A DNA stretch of 64,000 bases from Fragum whitleyi (Eukaryota; Mollusca; Bivalvia; Cardiida; Cardiidae). Below the pieces are notes generated by a model, which was not told the DNA's origin, made no database searches, and was given only the letters and a program-made list of their open reading frames with translations. The stretch lies in assembly GCA_948146395.1 (NCBI GenBank), contig OX411555.1, positions 43,423,725-43,487,724 of the forward strand. The letters run 5' to 3'. Both the position numbers and the translations under genes were made by a program. Shown here piece after piece: positions 40,101-52,100 of the stretch (position 1 is its first letter; each line of letters begins with the position of its first letter).

Positions 40101-43100
40101 TCCGTATTTTAACTGTAGTGGTGGAACGAATACACAAAACTTTGGAGAGTTCTGTTCTGTTCCGTTCTCTTGTTGTATAGGCCAAGACGTAAGTACATCA
40201 TGTTGCCCTCCAAATAAATTGGATACGTTTGAGAGTTTTAGATAGCTACTAGCAAAATTCAAAAATAAGATCGAATTGAGTACAGGTCGACAAGAGTTAA
40301 TATTACAAAATGCAATGTATTGTGAACAATAGTGAAGTTCTTTGATTAAACAAATATACCAACAGCAGCAGATTTCCACCTTGTTTAGACTGTAAATTTT
40401 ACCAGGGTCGATACTTTTCCCCTTCCTATATCGTCCCTTTTTCGTGTGTTGGATATTTGTTTGATTTAAATCATTATTCTTTAAAAAAGAACGTTATCTT
40501 ACTGAATGAGGAAAGTTGAAAGCTATTTCGTATGGCTTAATTTTTCTAAACAATAATAGATTTTTACAAATAAAATAAAACGACCACATTTTTCTAAACA
40601 ATAATAGATTTTTACAAATAAAATAAAACGTGAAATAAACATATGTTTCCTACATTTTGAATTAAAGGAGCTCAAGAATGTATAGATCACAAGCATTTTC
40701 AAGGAAAAGCATTCAAATTTGATCATGTAGGCCTAATACATGTTCGTAGTCACCAATGGGTTGATAATCGTAGACCTAAATGAGATAGCAGCTGGAGGCT
40801 ACGAAAGGATGTAATGGTAGTACTGGTGTGAGAAATACAAGAAATCCATTGTTAGCTGCTCCAGCCGCCGCGATATAACTGAAAGATTGTCGAAAGCGGC
40901 GTAATACACCATTCAAACAAACAAACAAACAAATACGTTCGTAGTTGTGGAGGGACAAAGAAGTTATTTATAACGATTGCTCGTTCGCTAGAGGATATAT
41001 TTCATTCTTTTGTATTGTTGAAACATATAAATAGATCGATGGAGAAAAAAGTTCTTTCAGCTTAGATTAATCCTTATCGATCTAGTTCTTAGACAATTCA
41101 TATGCAATCGCGTCGTGTGTGTGATTCAATGAAAAAATCAAGAAAGACGACTGCTTTCGGGGTTAGAAACTTTTGGTCTAGTGATCAATGCTCTACCGAT
41201 TTATCACGGACACAATCATCGGTCATTCTTCATGCAGACGTGTTCATAAAAGGTGTTTGTATTTGCATTTCAGGATGGCTTAAGAAACTTTCTGTGTGGT
41301 AAAGATATGCAAAGTACTGATACGGTATGTATGAGTTTGTACTTGCCCTGCGTTCAGGATGACAAATCGGTGCAAACTGTTTTCCGATAATACCAAGATT
41401 TGCATGTATTTGACTGCAAAGCGGGATATAACTGGCAAACTGTATGCACCGTTTTGTCATACTGAACGCATGGCTGTTTTAATACTCTTTACAATCGACT
41501 GTCTGTGTTTGATGGAATGCCATCTAAAAATCCTCGTCTCAATATTTGATTTGATTGGTCAGTTTATTTTAGGTAAAAAAGTAACAGGAATACGTCATCA
41601 TCACTTTTCACCGGTTTTCTTTCTTTGTGTCTAGTAACATGAAAAGCAAGCATTTTCGTATTTTTTTTAATGAGTAGAGTGGTATTTTCAAAAGCGAACC
41701 AACACAGTATTTTGAAAGTCGGAGGTTATTTTGGAAATAAAAAAGCGCTATTGTCACCACACTGGTGCCGTTGGCGATTGATTTAGTGACGTAACAAAGT
41801 TTAATATTGGTTATGTCTATGTTAACACTGAAACTATTTACTCCAATGTTGTTGAGTGTGTTCGTTATAACAACAACAATCCCTACATTCAAGGGAAACA
41901 ACTCTAGAAGCAATTTAATATACAATTATTTGAAAAAGAAATAGATATGTCACATTTCAACGAAATTAAAGTTGACATTTCAAAGATAGATAATAATGCC
42001 GAAGTGTGTTCTTTGGAGCAAGATTCTAAAGATTTCAATCAAGTGTTTTTAGATAAAGCGTTTGATAGAGCGAGATTTTTAAGCTGCAAAATAAGAATCT
42101 TAAGAAATCCAAATGAAAAAAAAACGAAGCTTGCTCTGCGTTAGCTTAAACGAGTAATCTTGATGAAGTCGAAAGTTTTTACTCAATTTATCGACAATCA
42201 ATCATTATGTCGTCTTAAAAAATATTTAGCTAGATCTTTTAGCTTACTCTAACGAATGCAACTCTTAAGTTGAAAAATCTGCCAATAAGTGTATGTCCTG
42301 CGTTAGTTGTAGTGTCTAGCTAGGTTCGACCCTTTGAACATTAGTAGTAATGGACGTGAGTTTGGCACCCTTGTGCCAACCTCACGTCCAGATTTTTGGT
42401 AGGCTATTTGTGCAGTTGGACTTAGTCTTTTCACAGAAATGCGAACTTAGGCTTGTGGGGAATATGAGTGTGGACTTAGTCTTTTGTACAAAACATGTGA
42501 ACTTAGGTTTGTGGGGAATATGCGTGTAGACTTAGTCTTTTTTAGGAGAAATGCGGGTTGGTTTGTGAGTAATGTGCATGTGGACTTAGTCCTTATCTTA
42601 CCGTCCAAAGACGGAAAGATAGGGACTTAGTATAGGGACTTTGTCTTTGAAATAAGTGGTTGAATGTATTGTTAAAGTGAGGAATGCAAAAGGACTTTGA
42701 CAATTTGCGAAAGAAAATGAATTCTTTCTTGGTGTTGGGTGGTCCTAAAAAGGACCGTTTTTGTTGGTTGATAGTTATGATCTCTTTAGTAGTGGCTGCA
42801 TCCAAATCGTGCATTGCAAATTGGACAATGTCTCCTCATTCTTTTCTTTATGACCAATGATTCTCCACTCCATACCACTCTTCTCCTAAATTGAGTACCC
42901 ATGTAGATGACATCAGGTAGTGCTCTGTTTAGTTGTTCTGTTGTCCTACCCAAGATGGGTCTATCCAAGTAAATGACATCTTGCAGATTATTCGTTGGTG
43001 TCTGCTCAATGGCATTTTCGTGTGGAGAAATGATTTGAGTATCTCTAATCATTCCCTGCACGCGATACAGTCGCTCAGCAATGTTCAGCAATTCCTTTGC

Positions 43101-46100
43101 TATATCGGTGAGTTCTCTACGAATCGGTTCCATGATCTAGAATGTTAAAGAGTGGAAAATCTGCTATGCATTTATATTGACGACGCGGACCTTGCTGGAA
43201 GCACCTCTACTTTGAATTGAAGAAATGGATGCCGAGATTGAAATTTGTGTTTTCTCCAAGCATGAAAATACGATATTACTCATTATTCTTTATCATGAAT
43301 CCGATTCTTTTACCTTTATCATGAACAATCATGAGAAGGATGGAATATTAAACGACAACAAACACAAATATTTACATTTTCTATATTTTATTGAACAATG
43401 AACTGTGAACTAAGAACAAAAATGAACAATCATGAACATATTTACAATCAATTTTATATTACAAAATGTCTATACAATTCTGCTAAATGTCTGTATGAAC
43501 CACGATGTGACTACTCTGTCATTTTTGTGTAAGTTCCTTGTGCTGAATGTCTTTCTTAGAAGTTTTTTTAAGTTGTATCCTCTTGCTACCCCATCCAAGG
43601 CAAAAATACAATAGTGTCCACAAACTTTTCCAAGGATGCTTTGAATAGGTTGGTTATCATAAGTCCATGAACGTGAATTATTTTGGATAAAATGAGATAT
43701 TTCCCTATGAAGTGGTGGAAGACCGTATGAGTCAAAGTACACTACTTTACCATTTGGATAGAATATAACTGCTACCCAATGTTCTCCTGAGTTGTATGAA
43801 TCTGCTGTATTGATGATATAAGCCTTCACATGTGAAGGTTTTCGCTTTGGTAATAAATCCTTTGCACACACTCTTCCATTGAGATTTTTAATCCACACTC
43901 CACGATCCAAGATATGTTGAATTTCACTGGTGTACATTATTGATCCCAAGACTGCTTTACTTTCTCACTCCAACGTTCTAGCCATGTATATGTGAATCCG
44001 CACAAAATGTTCTTTTTTATACTTTGCCATAGTCGATAGGCTTCTACTGATTCTTGTTCGTTTAGTTTTAATTCTTCAAGTTGTGGATACCATGCCTGCA
44101 TTATTTTGTATGGATTTACTTTAAGCATTGCTTGCTCAATGAACAAGTCTGTATGTTCTTCTCTACTCATGAATAAGCAAACAGGATGTTCTATCTGACT
44201 CGGATGATCTATTTGACACCCGTTACAATTGTTATGAACTTCTTCATTGATAAGTTCTTGCAGTTGATCCACCATACACTTTTGAAAACTGTTGTGAATG
44301 TCATTTTTACGAACTGATTCAATGTTTGACGAATATTTCACTTTCTCTGCTTCTTCTCTAAGTTTTATGGCGTACTGGTATCCAAGCATGATTTTTAGTA
44401 ATCAGTGATAACTTCTCTAAGACTGTTGATTTCGATTTGATTATCGAATTCAGCGAAAACAATAACGTTGATGACTCTAGCAAGGTTAGATCCAAACTGA
44501 AGTTCTATTCTCAAGCCTCCAGTTTTTATAGGATGCAACTGTCCTTCTTCACTACCTTGATCTGCTGTGAGGTCAAAACCCCAAAGAGCGAAACCAGCAT
44601 CATATTCCTCTTTTGTTATACTAAATGGTTTGTCAGCACCAATGGATTTTGTGGCATTGAACAAAGACAGATATGATCTCAGTGTTAGTCCATTTGTGAA
44701 GTCAGGTTCAAATGGTTTACCATGAATACTGTGTCCATTGCATGATACGGCTATTTTTCTTACGTTGAAATGAGAAAAGTTGAATGGGTTTGATGTATGA
44801 GATCCATTGAAGGCTCCATTTGTTACCATTCCAATAAAAACACGTTTTGGTAACTGGCCTTGGAACAAATGATCTTCCACTTTTGATAGAGTACCATTAG
44901 TGATTGAAAATGTTTTGACTTCTACTCTACGAATAGGGATTTTCATATTATTCTGTGCAATGAGTTGGTTTAGATTATTTTCAACTACTGGTGACAATTC
45001 AACATTTCTAACATGGAAACTTACTGATTCAAACTGAATTTTAACTTTGGGTTCACCTGCATGTTGAATAATGTAAAATTCTGGACGTGACTTATTTAAT
45101 CTTAGTCTGATTTCCACTCCATTTGGAAGATATTTTTCCTGGAGAAAAACATCTAGATGAAGACGTCCAAATAATTCCACTGTCTTACTTGCTGCAATAG
45201 CCGCTATTCGTTGTTTAATCCCTTCGTTATTTCCGGCGGTTTGAGCATCGTTCATATGCCCTTCTGTGTCTTTAATCCAGAGTTCTCCTGCTCTCAAATG
45301 AGTTTTCTTACTTTCTTGACTATATGACAAAAGGTTTTCAATGTAGGCTCTGTATGGATATTTATTTGATCCACTGGTTATCAGTTTGTTATTCAGGTAT
45401 AGATCTATGTTACTGAACATACTATGTAAGAAATTATTCACTGGTGCAATGTTAGCACCATCTGCTAAAGCTGATTCATCTGCTGCTTGGATAATTTTAA
45501 ATTTTACATACAGAAAGGACTGTGATAAATCCGTCCAAAACTCTGTTTGAGGTGGTATCATAAATTCTATTGGTGAATCATTTGCAATTGATGCAACAGG
45601 AAAATGCTCAACCCACTGAGATTCCTGCATGCTTGTCATGGTAGGAGGTACTGATAATACATCTAGCTCAGTTTTACTACACTCACATGATCCACTTTGC
45701 ATCATCTTTTTGGACTTTTTACAAAAATGTTAATCAAATATGTCTAATGGTCTGGCTGACCTTTTGTTAGTTCGATGTTTCTTTGACGTGATCTTACCAC
45801 GACGAGATCGAGAATGAGAATGATGTGCTTTGCTTGATTTCTTTTCATTTATACTCGATAACAACTTGTTAGTCAAATGTTTCAAGGATTGTTTTCCCCG
45901 TGACATGAGAACTTTCTTTGGCTTTTTACGATGTACTAAAATGTCTTGTGCTAGTCCTAATCCTTGTTTAATACCTTCATCTTTTATTGCATGCAGTCCT
46001 GATTTCAGCATAGGTTTTATTAGTGGTGTTACTGATCTTAATGCAGATTTAAACAAAGACCCTAAGCCAAAACCATATTGATGTTGAACACCTCTATAAA

Positions 46101-49100
46101 CAGGCACCATGTTTTTTTTTTTATTTTTGATTTTCTTTGCGCTTACGAAAATGCAACTTTACTATTGTCTTGCCAATGACAAACTGAATAGGATGACCAG
46201 AATCACCTGTTATATTAATGTGAATGGAATCAAAATCTGATTTTGAAACTGGGAAATAATGTGGAGCAATAATTTCATGATTGATATGTTGACTTTCATT
46301 ATCATTTTCAATGGAATTAGATGTTTTAAATGGTACAACTCGAAGTATTGGAACTAATGTATCACCAACAATGGAATATTCAACAATGTCTGAATATACA
46401 AATAAATGATTATATCCTGCATCAATGTTTGGTGAATATTTAAACATTTCAAAAACACATCGACCTTTGTAAATTGTTTTTCCATCAAACAAAGGATCAC
46501 CACCAAGTTTTTGAAATAAAGATTTATTGAATTTAATTCCTGTTTTGTTAATATTTTTGAATTCAAACTTTGTACGTTTTGATGATTCAGAATATCCAAC
46601 GTGAATAGTTGCACTACTATCATGAAGCACTTTTCCAATTTCATCATCAATGCATTCATTGACTACATCTAACACATGAGATGGCGAGATGTAAGACCCA
46701 GGTGTGAAACGAAATTTGATTACCCATTTTACATCATGTCCTGTTGAATTGAATTTAAGGGCAGTGATTTCTAATGGATTAGGTTTTCTCTTATTTTCAT
46801 CAAATATCTTTTTGTAGATACCAGTATCTGCCGTGATGATATCAAACCTGGCTTCTTCTTCACTTATATTTAGGAATTGACTTGGTGTTATCAATTGTGC
46901 AAGTCCAACTTCCCAATCTTCCTTATCAATTTGAACAGTTTTAGGTAATTTAACTTTAAAACAACATTGTGTGTTTGTAGGAAAATAGTTCAAAGAACTA
47001 TCACTAGGCAAAGTTATGTAGAAGGAATTCATTTTTTGCCATCAATGAAATCAAATGCTGAATGTTTATTCTGTTTTGTGAATTTTAATCCGGGTGATGG
47101 TAAAATGAAGCCTAAAGAACTACTGAGAAGAATTAACCACAATTCACGATTATCACTTTGAATACTAAGATGTACTATAGATGTAGCAATAATGGCATAA
47201 ATGACTATTATTTGTGATACATAAGTGAACTGATTTTTAGGGACACGATTTCCAAAACATGTGAAAGGAGTTGACTGACTGACACTGTCACCTCCAGATT
47301 CCAACTGAGATTGCATGATAATTACTTATGTTTTTATAAGTTTTTTCAAATCACGTTAAGTATGATTCTGGTATCCAACTCTGAAATTTTTTAGGATAAC
47401 CTTTCCAACTGACTTTAATTTCTTTGATTATTTTTTTACCTTCACGTCTTGTTCGCTTATCAAGAACTGAATCTATATCATAAACTTCATCATCTTTTAT
47501 AAGTTGCAATTCTTGTTCATAAAATGACCCAAGGATAGGTTCATTTGCTAAATCTTTAATTTTATATGTGATTGGAGATGTTTTTGAATTTACATGAGTG
47601 ATTTCAAATAATTCTTGTGTCCAATTTGGAAGATATCCTTTCTCAAATGTATGTTTTGTTTTATTGATACGAACACGATCACCTTTCTTAAATTTTGGTT
47701 TCTTTTTTATCTTCTTAATCACTTTTGTTTCACTTTTTGCATATAAGTTCTCTGAAATTTTTGCTTCATTAGAATGATTAACATCTGATGGATTTGCTTT
47801 TATGCTCCTGTGAAAAGTATTGTTATAATTATTCACAAAGTTTTGAAGAACATCAATGTATCTTCGTGTTTTTTCATGAGTGAAATATTTCCACATTCTA
47901 GTTTTCAACGTACGTTGAAATCTTTCCACAATACTTGCTTTAGTCTCTGGATTATCTGTAGTGAAATAATGGATCTTTTTCTTTTTCAAAAACGTTTGAA
48001 AGTCTTTGTTTTTGAACTCACTTCCTTTATCTGTTTGTAATGATAGAGGTTTTCGTGATTTAAGGATGGACTGAAATGCAATTATCAATGTTTTTCCCAT
48101 CTTATTCTTGATAGGTACTACCCATGCAAATTTTGAAAAGACATCAATAACACAAAGTAAATATCTAAACCCATTATTTTGATTTGAAAATTGTTGCATG
48201 TCTGCTAAATCAGCTTGCCATTGGTGATCGATTCCTGCAACAATTGTTTTACGTCTTTGAAATTTTCTTCGAATAGGTTTATGTAAGGTGTATGTTGATT
48301 CCCCTTGTAACCATTTTTTAACATCTTGATATGATATGGTTTTCAAAGTGGACTTCGCTGCTTTGTATAATTCTTTTATGCTTGAATATGCAACTTTATT
48401 TTTGTTTAATCCATAATATAATTTTCTTAGCAGTGCTTCTTTGGACTTACGCTTCAGTATGCCTCCCATGACTGAAGACTTTTAGAAATTGACTCTTTTT
48501 TATAGGACTTAAAAGTTGTTGAGTGTAAAGATCTTTTCTTTTTTCTTTTTCATGAGTCGTGGCATATGGTGAGATTTTTCTTAGGTGGCTTAAGGTTCTC
48601 TTCTTTATGGTTTTCATTTTGGTTGGAGATCTTACTAAACTTCTGGCGGGGGTTTTAAAGGGTGTACTAGAACTTATTTCTGATTCACTAGATTCACTTT
48701 CAGGCAGATATTTTTGCATCCATTGCCATCTTGACATGTTTCCGACTACTTCTTGTGGAACATTGCTTTCATGTAAAGCTTTAGAGAATACTTCCCAACC
48801 TCTAGGTTCAATTCTTTTTCTCTTACGTAATGAATCATTTATGAGATCAATGAAATTTGAACCTGGGATAGGTTTTCCTTTATATGTTACCATACCTTGA
48901 TTATCCCATGATATGTTATCATTATCTCTAAGAATATTTAACAGAAGCTTAGCTTTTCTCTGCATGGTTTTAGGTACACTTTCTAAGATACGATCATGTA
49001 ATGAAACATTTATTGATTCTGTTCTTGAATCCGCTTCTTGATTTTTTGAAGATTGGGGTAACGTTGGATTTTTCACTCTTTCAAATGAATTTTGTAGTTT

Positions 49101-52100
49101 GAACAATGTTTCTCCATACGTTTGTGCTTTGTCTGTTTCAGAAATATCAGTTCTTTCTAATGTATTTTTCATATCCTTATAAAGGTGGGAAACATTGGTT
49201 ACTTGTGGATTTTGTGGTAGAATAGGTTTATGACTTTGTTCATCTCTCCATTGCTTCAAATCATTCAGTACTTGGACAGGAACAATGACCATTTTTCTTA
49301 CTGACATTTTTTATCTTATGATTATAAAGCTTTAATTGCACCACCAATCCCTCCTATGACAGCTTTACATAATAATGGTATTAATGCAGACCCTAACAAT
49401 GGGAGAAATCCACCCTTCTGATTCAAAATGCGTTTCTTCTTTTTTACAGACACTGATTTTGAAGCAAGATTTCGAAGATGTTGACGGTTTGAATACAACT
49501 TCTTCTTCTGAGCATCTGTTAGGTGTACATTGCCTTTTAAAACATTGTGACAACATTCTGATATACATCTTATCACTGGAGATGATAATTCTTTTACTAA
49601 TTTTTTTCTTAGCTTCGGTGAAGATTTCATTAATGCCATAACCATATGACCATGTTTCCTAATTAAAGGAACTTTTCTTATTTTTTCACCATGTTACCAC
49701 TTCTTCAGATAAATCATAAATGATAAAGAGCGTGTAATATCAAAAGTATTTATTAGGTAGAAATTTTTTCTCGTAATGCTGTAAGAGCTATTCTACCTGG
49801 AGAAGATATAGTTCTCATATCCAAAGTTGTTAAGGGTGAAAAGGGTGCAATTCTATATTTTCTGTTTCTAAGTTTCTGCTGACTTGATTTTGGTATACGT
49901 TGTGGTGTAATGAAATCACTGTCATAACTTGAATCAGAGGTTGAACTTGAGATTGGGGTTGAAAAACGGGCAGATAAATTCGGAGACATAGAACTTGATA
50001 AGAATGAAGGTGGAGATATATGCATCGGTGTTTGTGGTGAATGAATTGATGAAATGGGGGAAACATTTGGTGTAACATTTGTTGATGACATTTTAGAAAA
50101 AGGTCTATGTGATCTTCTCATTGTAATGAATCTTTCATCAATCGAGAATTTGTTTTTTGATTTCTTTGGAGAATTTTTCTTAGGAGATTTTCTTTTCCCA
50201 ACTTTTTTCTTTGGAGATTTTCTTTTCACAGATTTTTTCTTAGGAGATTTTCTTTTTACAACTTTTTTCTTTGGAGATTTTCTTTTAACAGAATTTTTCT
50301 TCTTAGGAGATTTTCTTTTATCAGATTTTTTATCATTTCTTTCTCCATCCCATCTAAGGAGACTTCTAATTATTACACCACCAAGAAAACCACCACCACC
50401 TGGTTTAAATATGATTTTACGTTTTACTTGTTCATTAATGTTTGGATCTGCAAGCTTAGCTACATCATCTCTATGTTTATTCATATATGTAACAGTTTGC
50501 TTTGGTAGCTTGATTCTATTTTCAATGATATTTTGTGCTGCCAAAGAAAACCATTTCAATATTTCCTTTAAACCAGCATTCAATAACGCTTCTCTTTCAT
50601 ACTTGTTTGTCTGTCGACTTAAGTTCTGTAAAAATGAATCACTGATGTAGATGTTCTTGGTAAGGCCATGTTCACTCAATGACATAGATCAAAAGACTGG
50701 ACTTGAATGATCACAAGTTCACCCATTTATACAGGTGAATAAATAATTGGACCTTGATCTTCATTCTTTGTATACCATCTATGAAATATATCAGTTCTTA
50801 ATCTCAATACTTTTTGAGTTCGAGAATGAAAATCAATGACCAAATAACCATGAGGCAAGGATGTTGCATCATTGTACGCAGGAATCAAGTGTGGGGCTTG
50901 CATTTGATTTGCTAGAGTCTTTATTTGGTTATTATCACGTTCATTGCGAAAAAGTATCATGTTTCTTAAATTCAATCTAATGGTTCTACTTGATTTTGAC
51001 TGTGAAAACATGTTTTGTGTTATATAGATGACACTTGCATTACGATGATGACCTTTTCTAGTAAACCATAATTTAATTTTCTCTTCATCTTTTTCACCTA
51101 ACATATCATCAAATATTACCAAATGTGGTATAGATGTATCACTTACAATTTCATTTTCATCTTCAGGTATTCCGTCAATGAAAGTAATGAAATCAATTTT
51201 TTCTTTCATGATACTGTATGCATTTTGCCATTCTTTATAACACCAAGTAATTCATTTTGGTGCAATGTCAAATAAGTCTTCACGATAATCAATCAGTTTG
51301 TGAACGAATTCTGTTTTACCACATCCACTTGGACCAGAAATGAAAATATTACAAGGATGGTTAAACAAGAGGGAGAGAATATCTACATCCATTTCTTTCG
51401 TCCTTACCATTCAATGGATAGAAATAAAATGACAAAGATATATTCATTTTATAACTTTTATTCTTTAACATTTTTGAAACATCATAAAACATTCTTTTAC
51501 AACATTTTTTACAATAACATATTTACAATTTCATTTTTTATTTTTAAAAAACATCTTTTTAAAATATTTTTAAAAGATATTTTGAAAAAATATTTTTTCA
51601 AAAATATTTTCAAAAAAGTTTTCTGAAAATTCACAACTTTCATTTTTTAAAAACAAAATCATCAACAAGTTTTTAAACAGTTCTTTAGTTATGATTAAAT
51701 CCACCTTTAAGTCCACTTATCCATGTCCAATAATGATTCAATATTGATTCGGATACTATAATACTTGTCTTTCCTACTTCACGATTTCCTAATTCAAATG
51801 GAAAGAAGAATGCATTACTATCCGGTTTGTAATTCACTTCATTGACAGGAAGCACTATACAGGATGAAACTGTGGAGGACACTAGTTCTTTGCTAACATC
51901 CCTGTCAAATATGATGAATCCCTCTATTGCTTCAACTTCTTCAACAGTAGTTGGAGTAGTTCGATAATTCACATGATCAATCCATGTCTTTTTATACATC
52001 ATGTAAAAGTTAAATTGCTTAGCTTTTCTTTTGAGTTTCTCAACGAAATCACTACATGTTCTCCCATTCAGCATTGGTGTTTTTAATGTCCACTGATATG

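Larger units (their letters stand above)
42343..42776 (+). repeat. Polinton left terminal inverted repeat, 434 bp
   Basis: Matches the reverse complement of 60331-60764 from end to end. I count about 12 substitutions and no indel by eye, roughly 97% identity. It ends ten bases from the stop of the first element gene, so the repeat is non-coding boundary DNA. It contains the terminal palindrome, four roughly 55 bp direct repeats, and two short hairpins. Confidence 0.95.

Noticed and set aside
41947..42144. 65-codon frame just outside the Polinton left end
   Set aside because: Random-looking composition, no flanking signals, not part of the element (outside the target duplication).
42418..42600. 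CRISPR-like array
   Set aside because: Spacers are themselves repeated, the host is eukaryotic, and the array is mirrored in the other TIR.
42593..42814. Mirror frames of about 60 codons in both Polinton TIRs (second at 60260-60514)
   Set aside because: They differ between TIRs mostly by amino-acid changes, and each extends out of the repeat into a different sequence; best read as non-coding TIR.
50054..50650. Plus-strand 198-codon Phe/Leu-rich frame, resembling a multi-pass membrane protein
   Set aside because: Exact antisense of the Lys/SPKK-rich gene; Lys codons read as Phe on the other strand.
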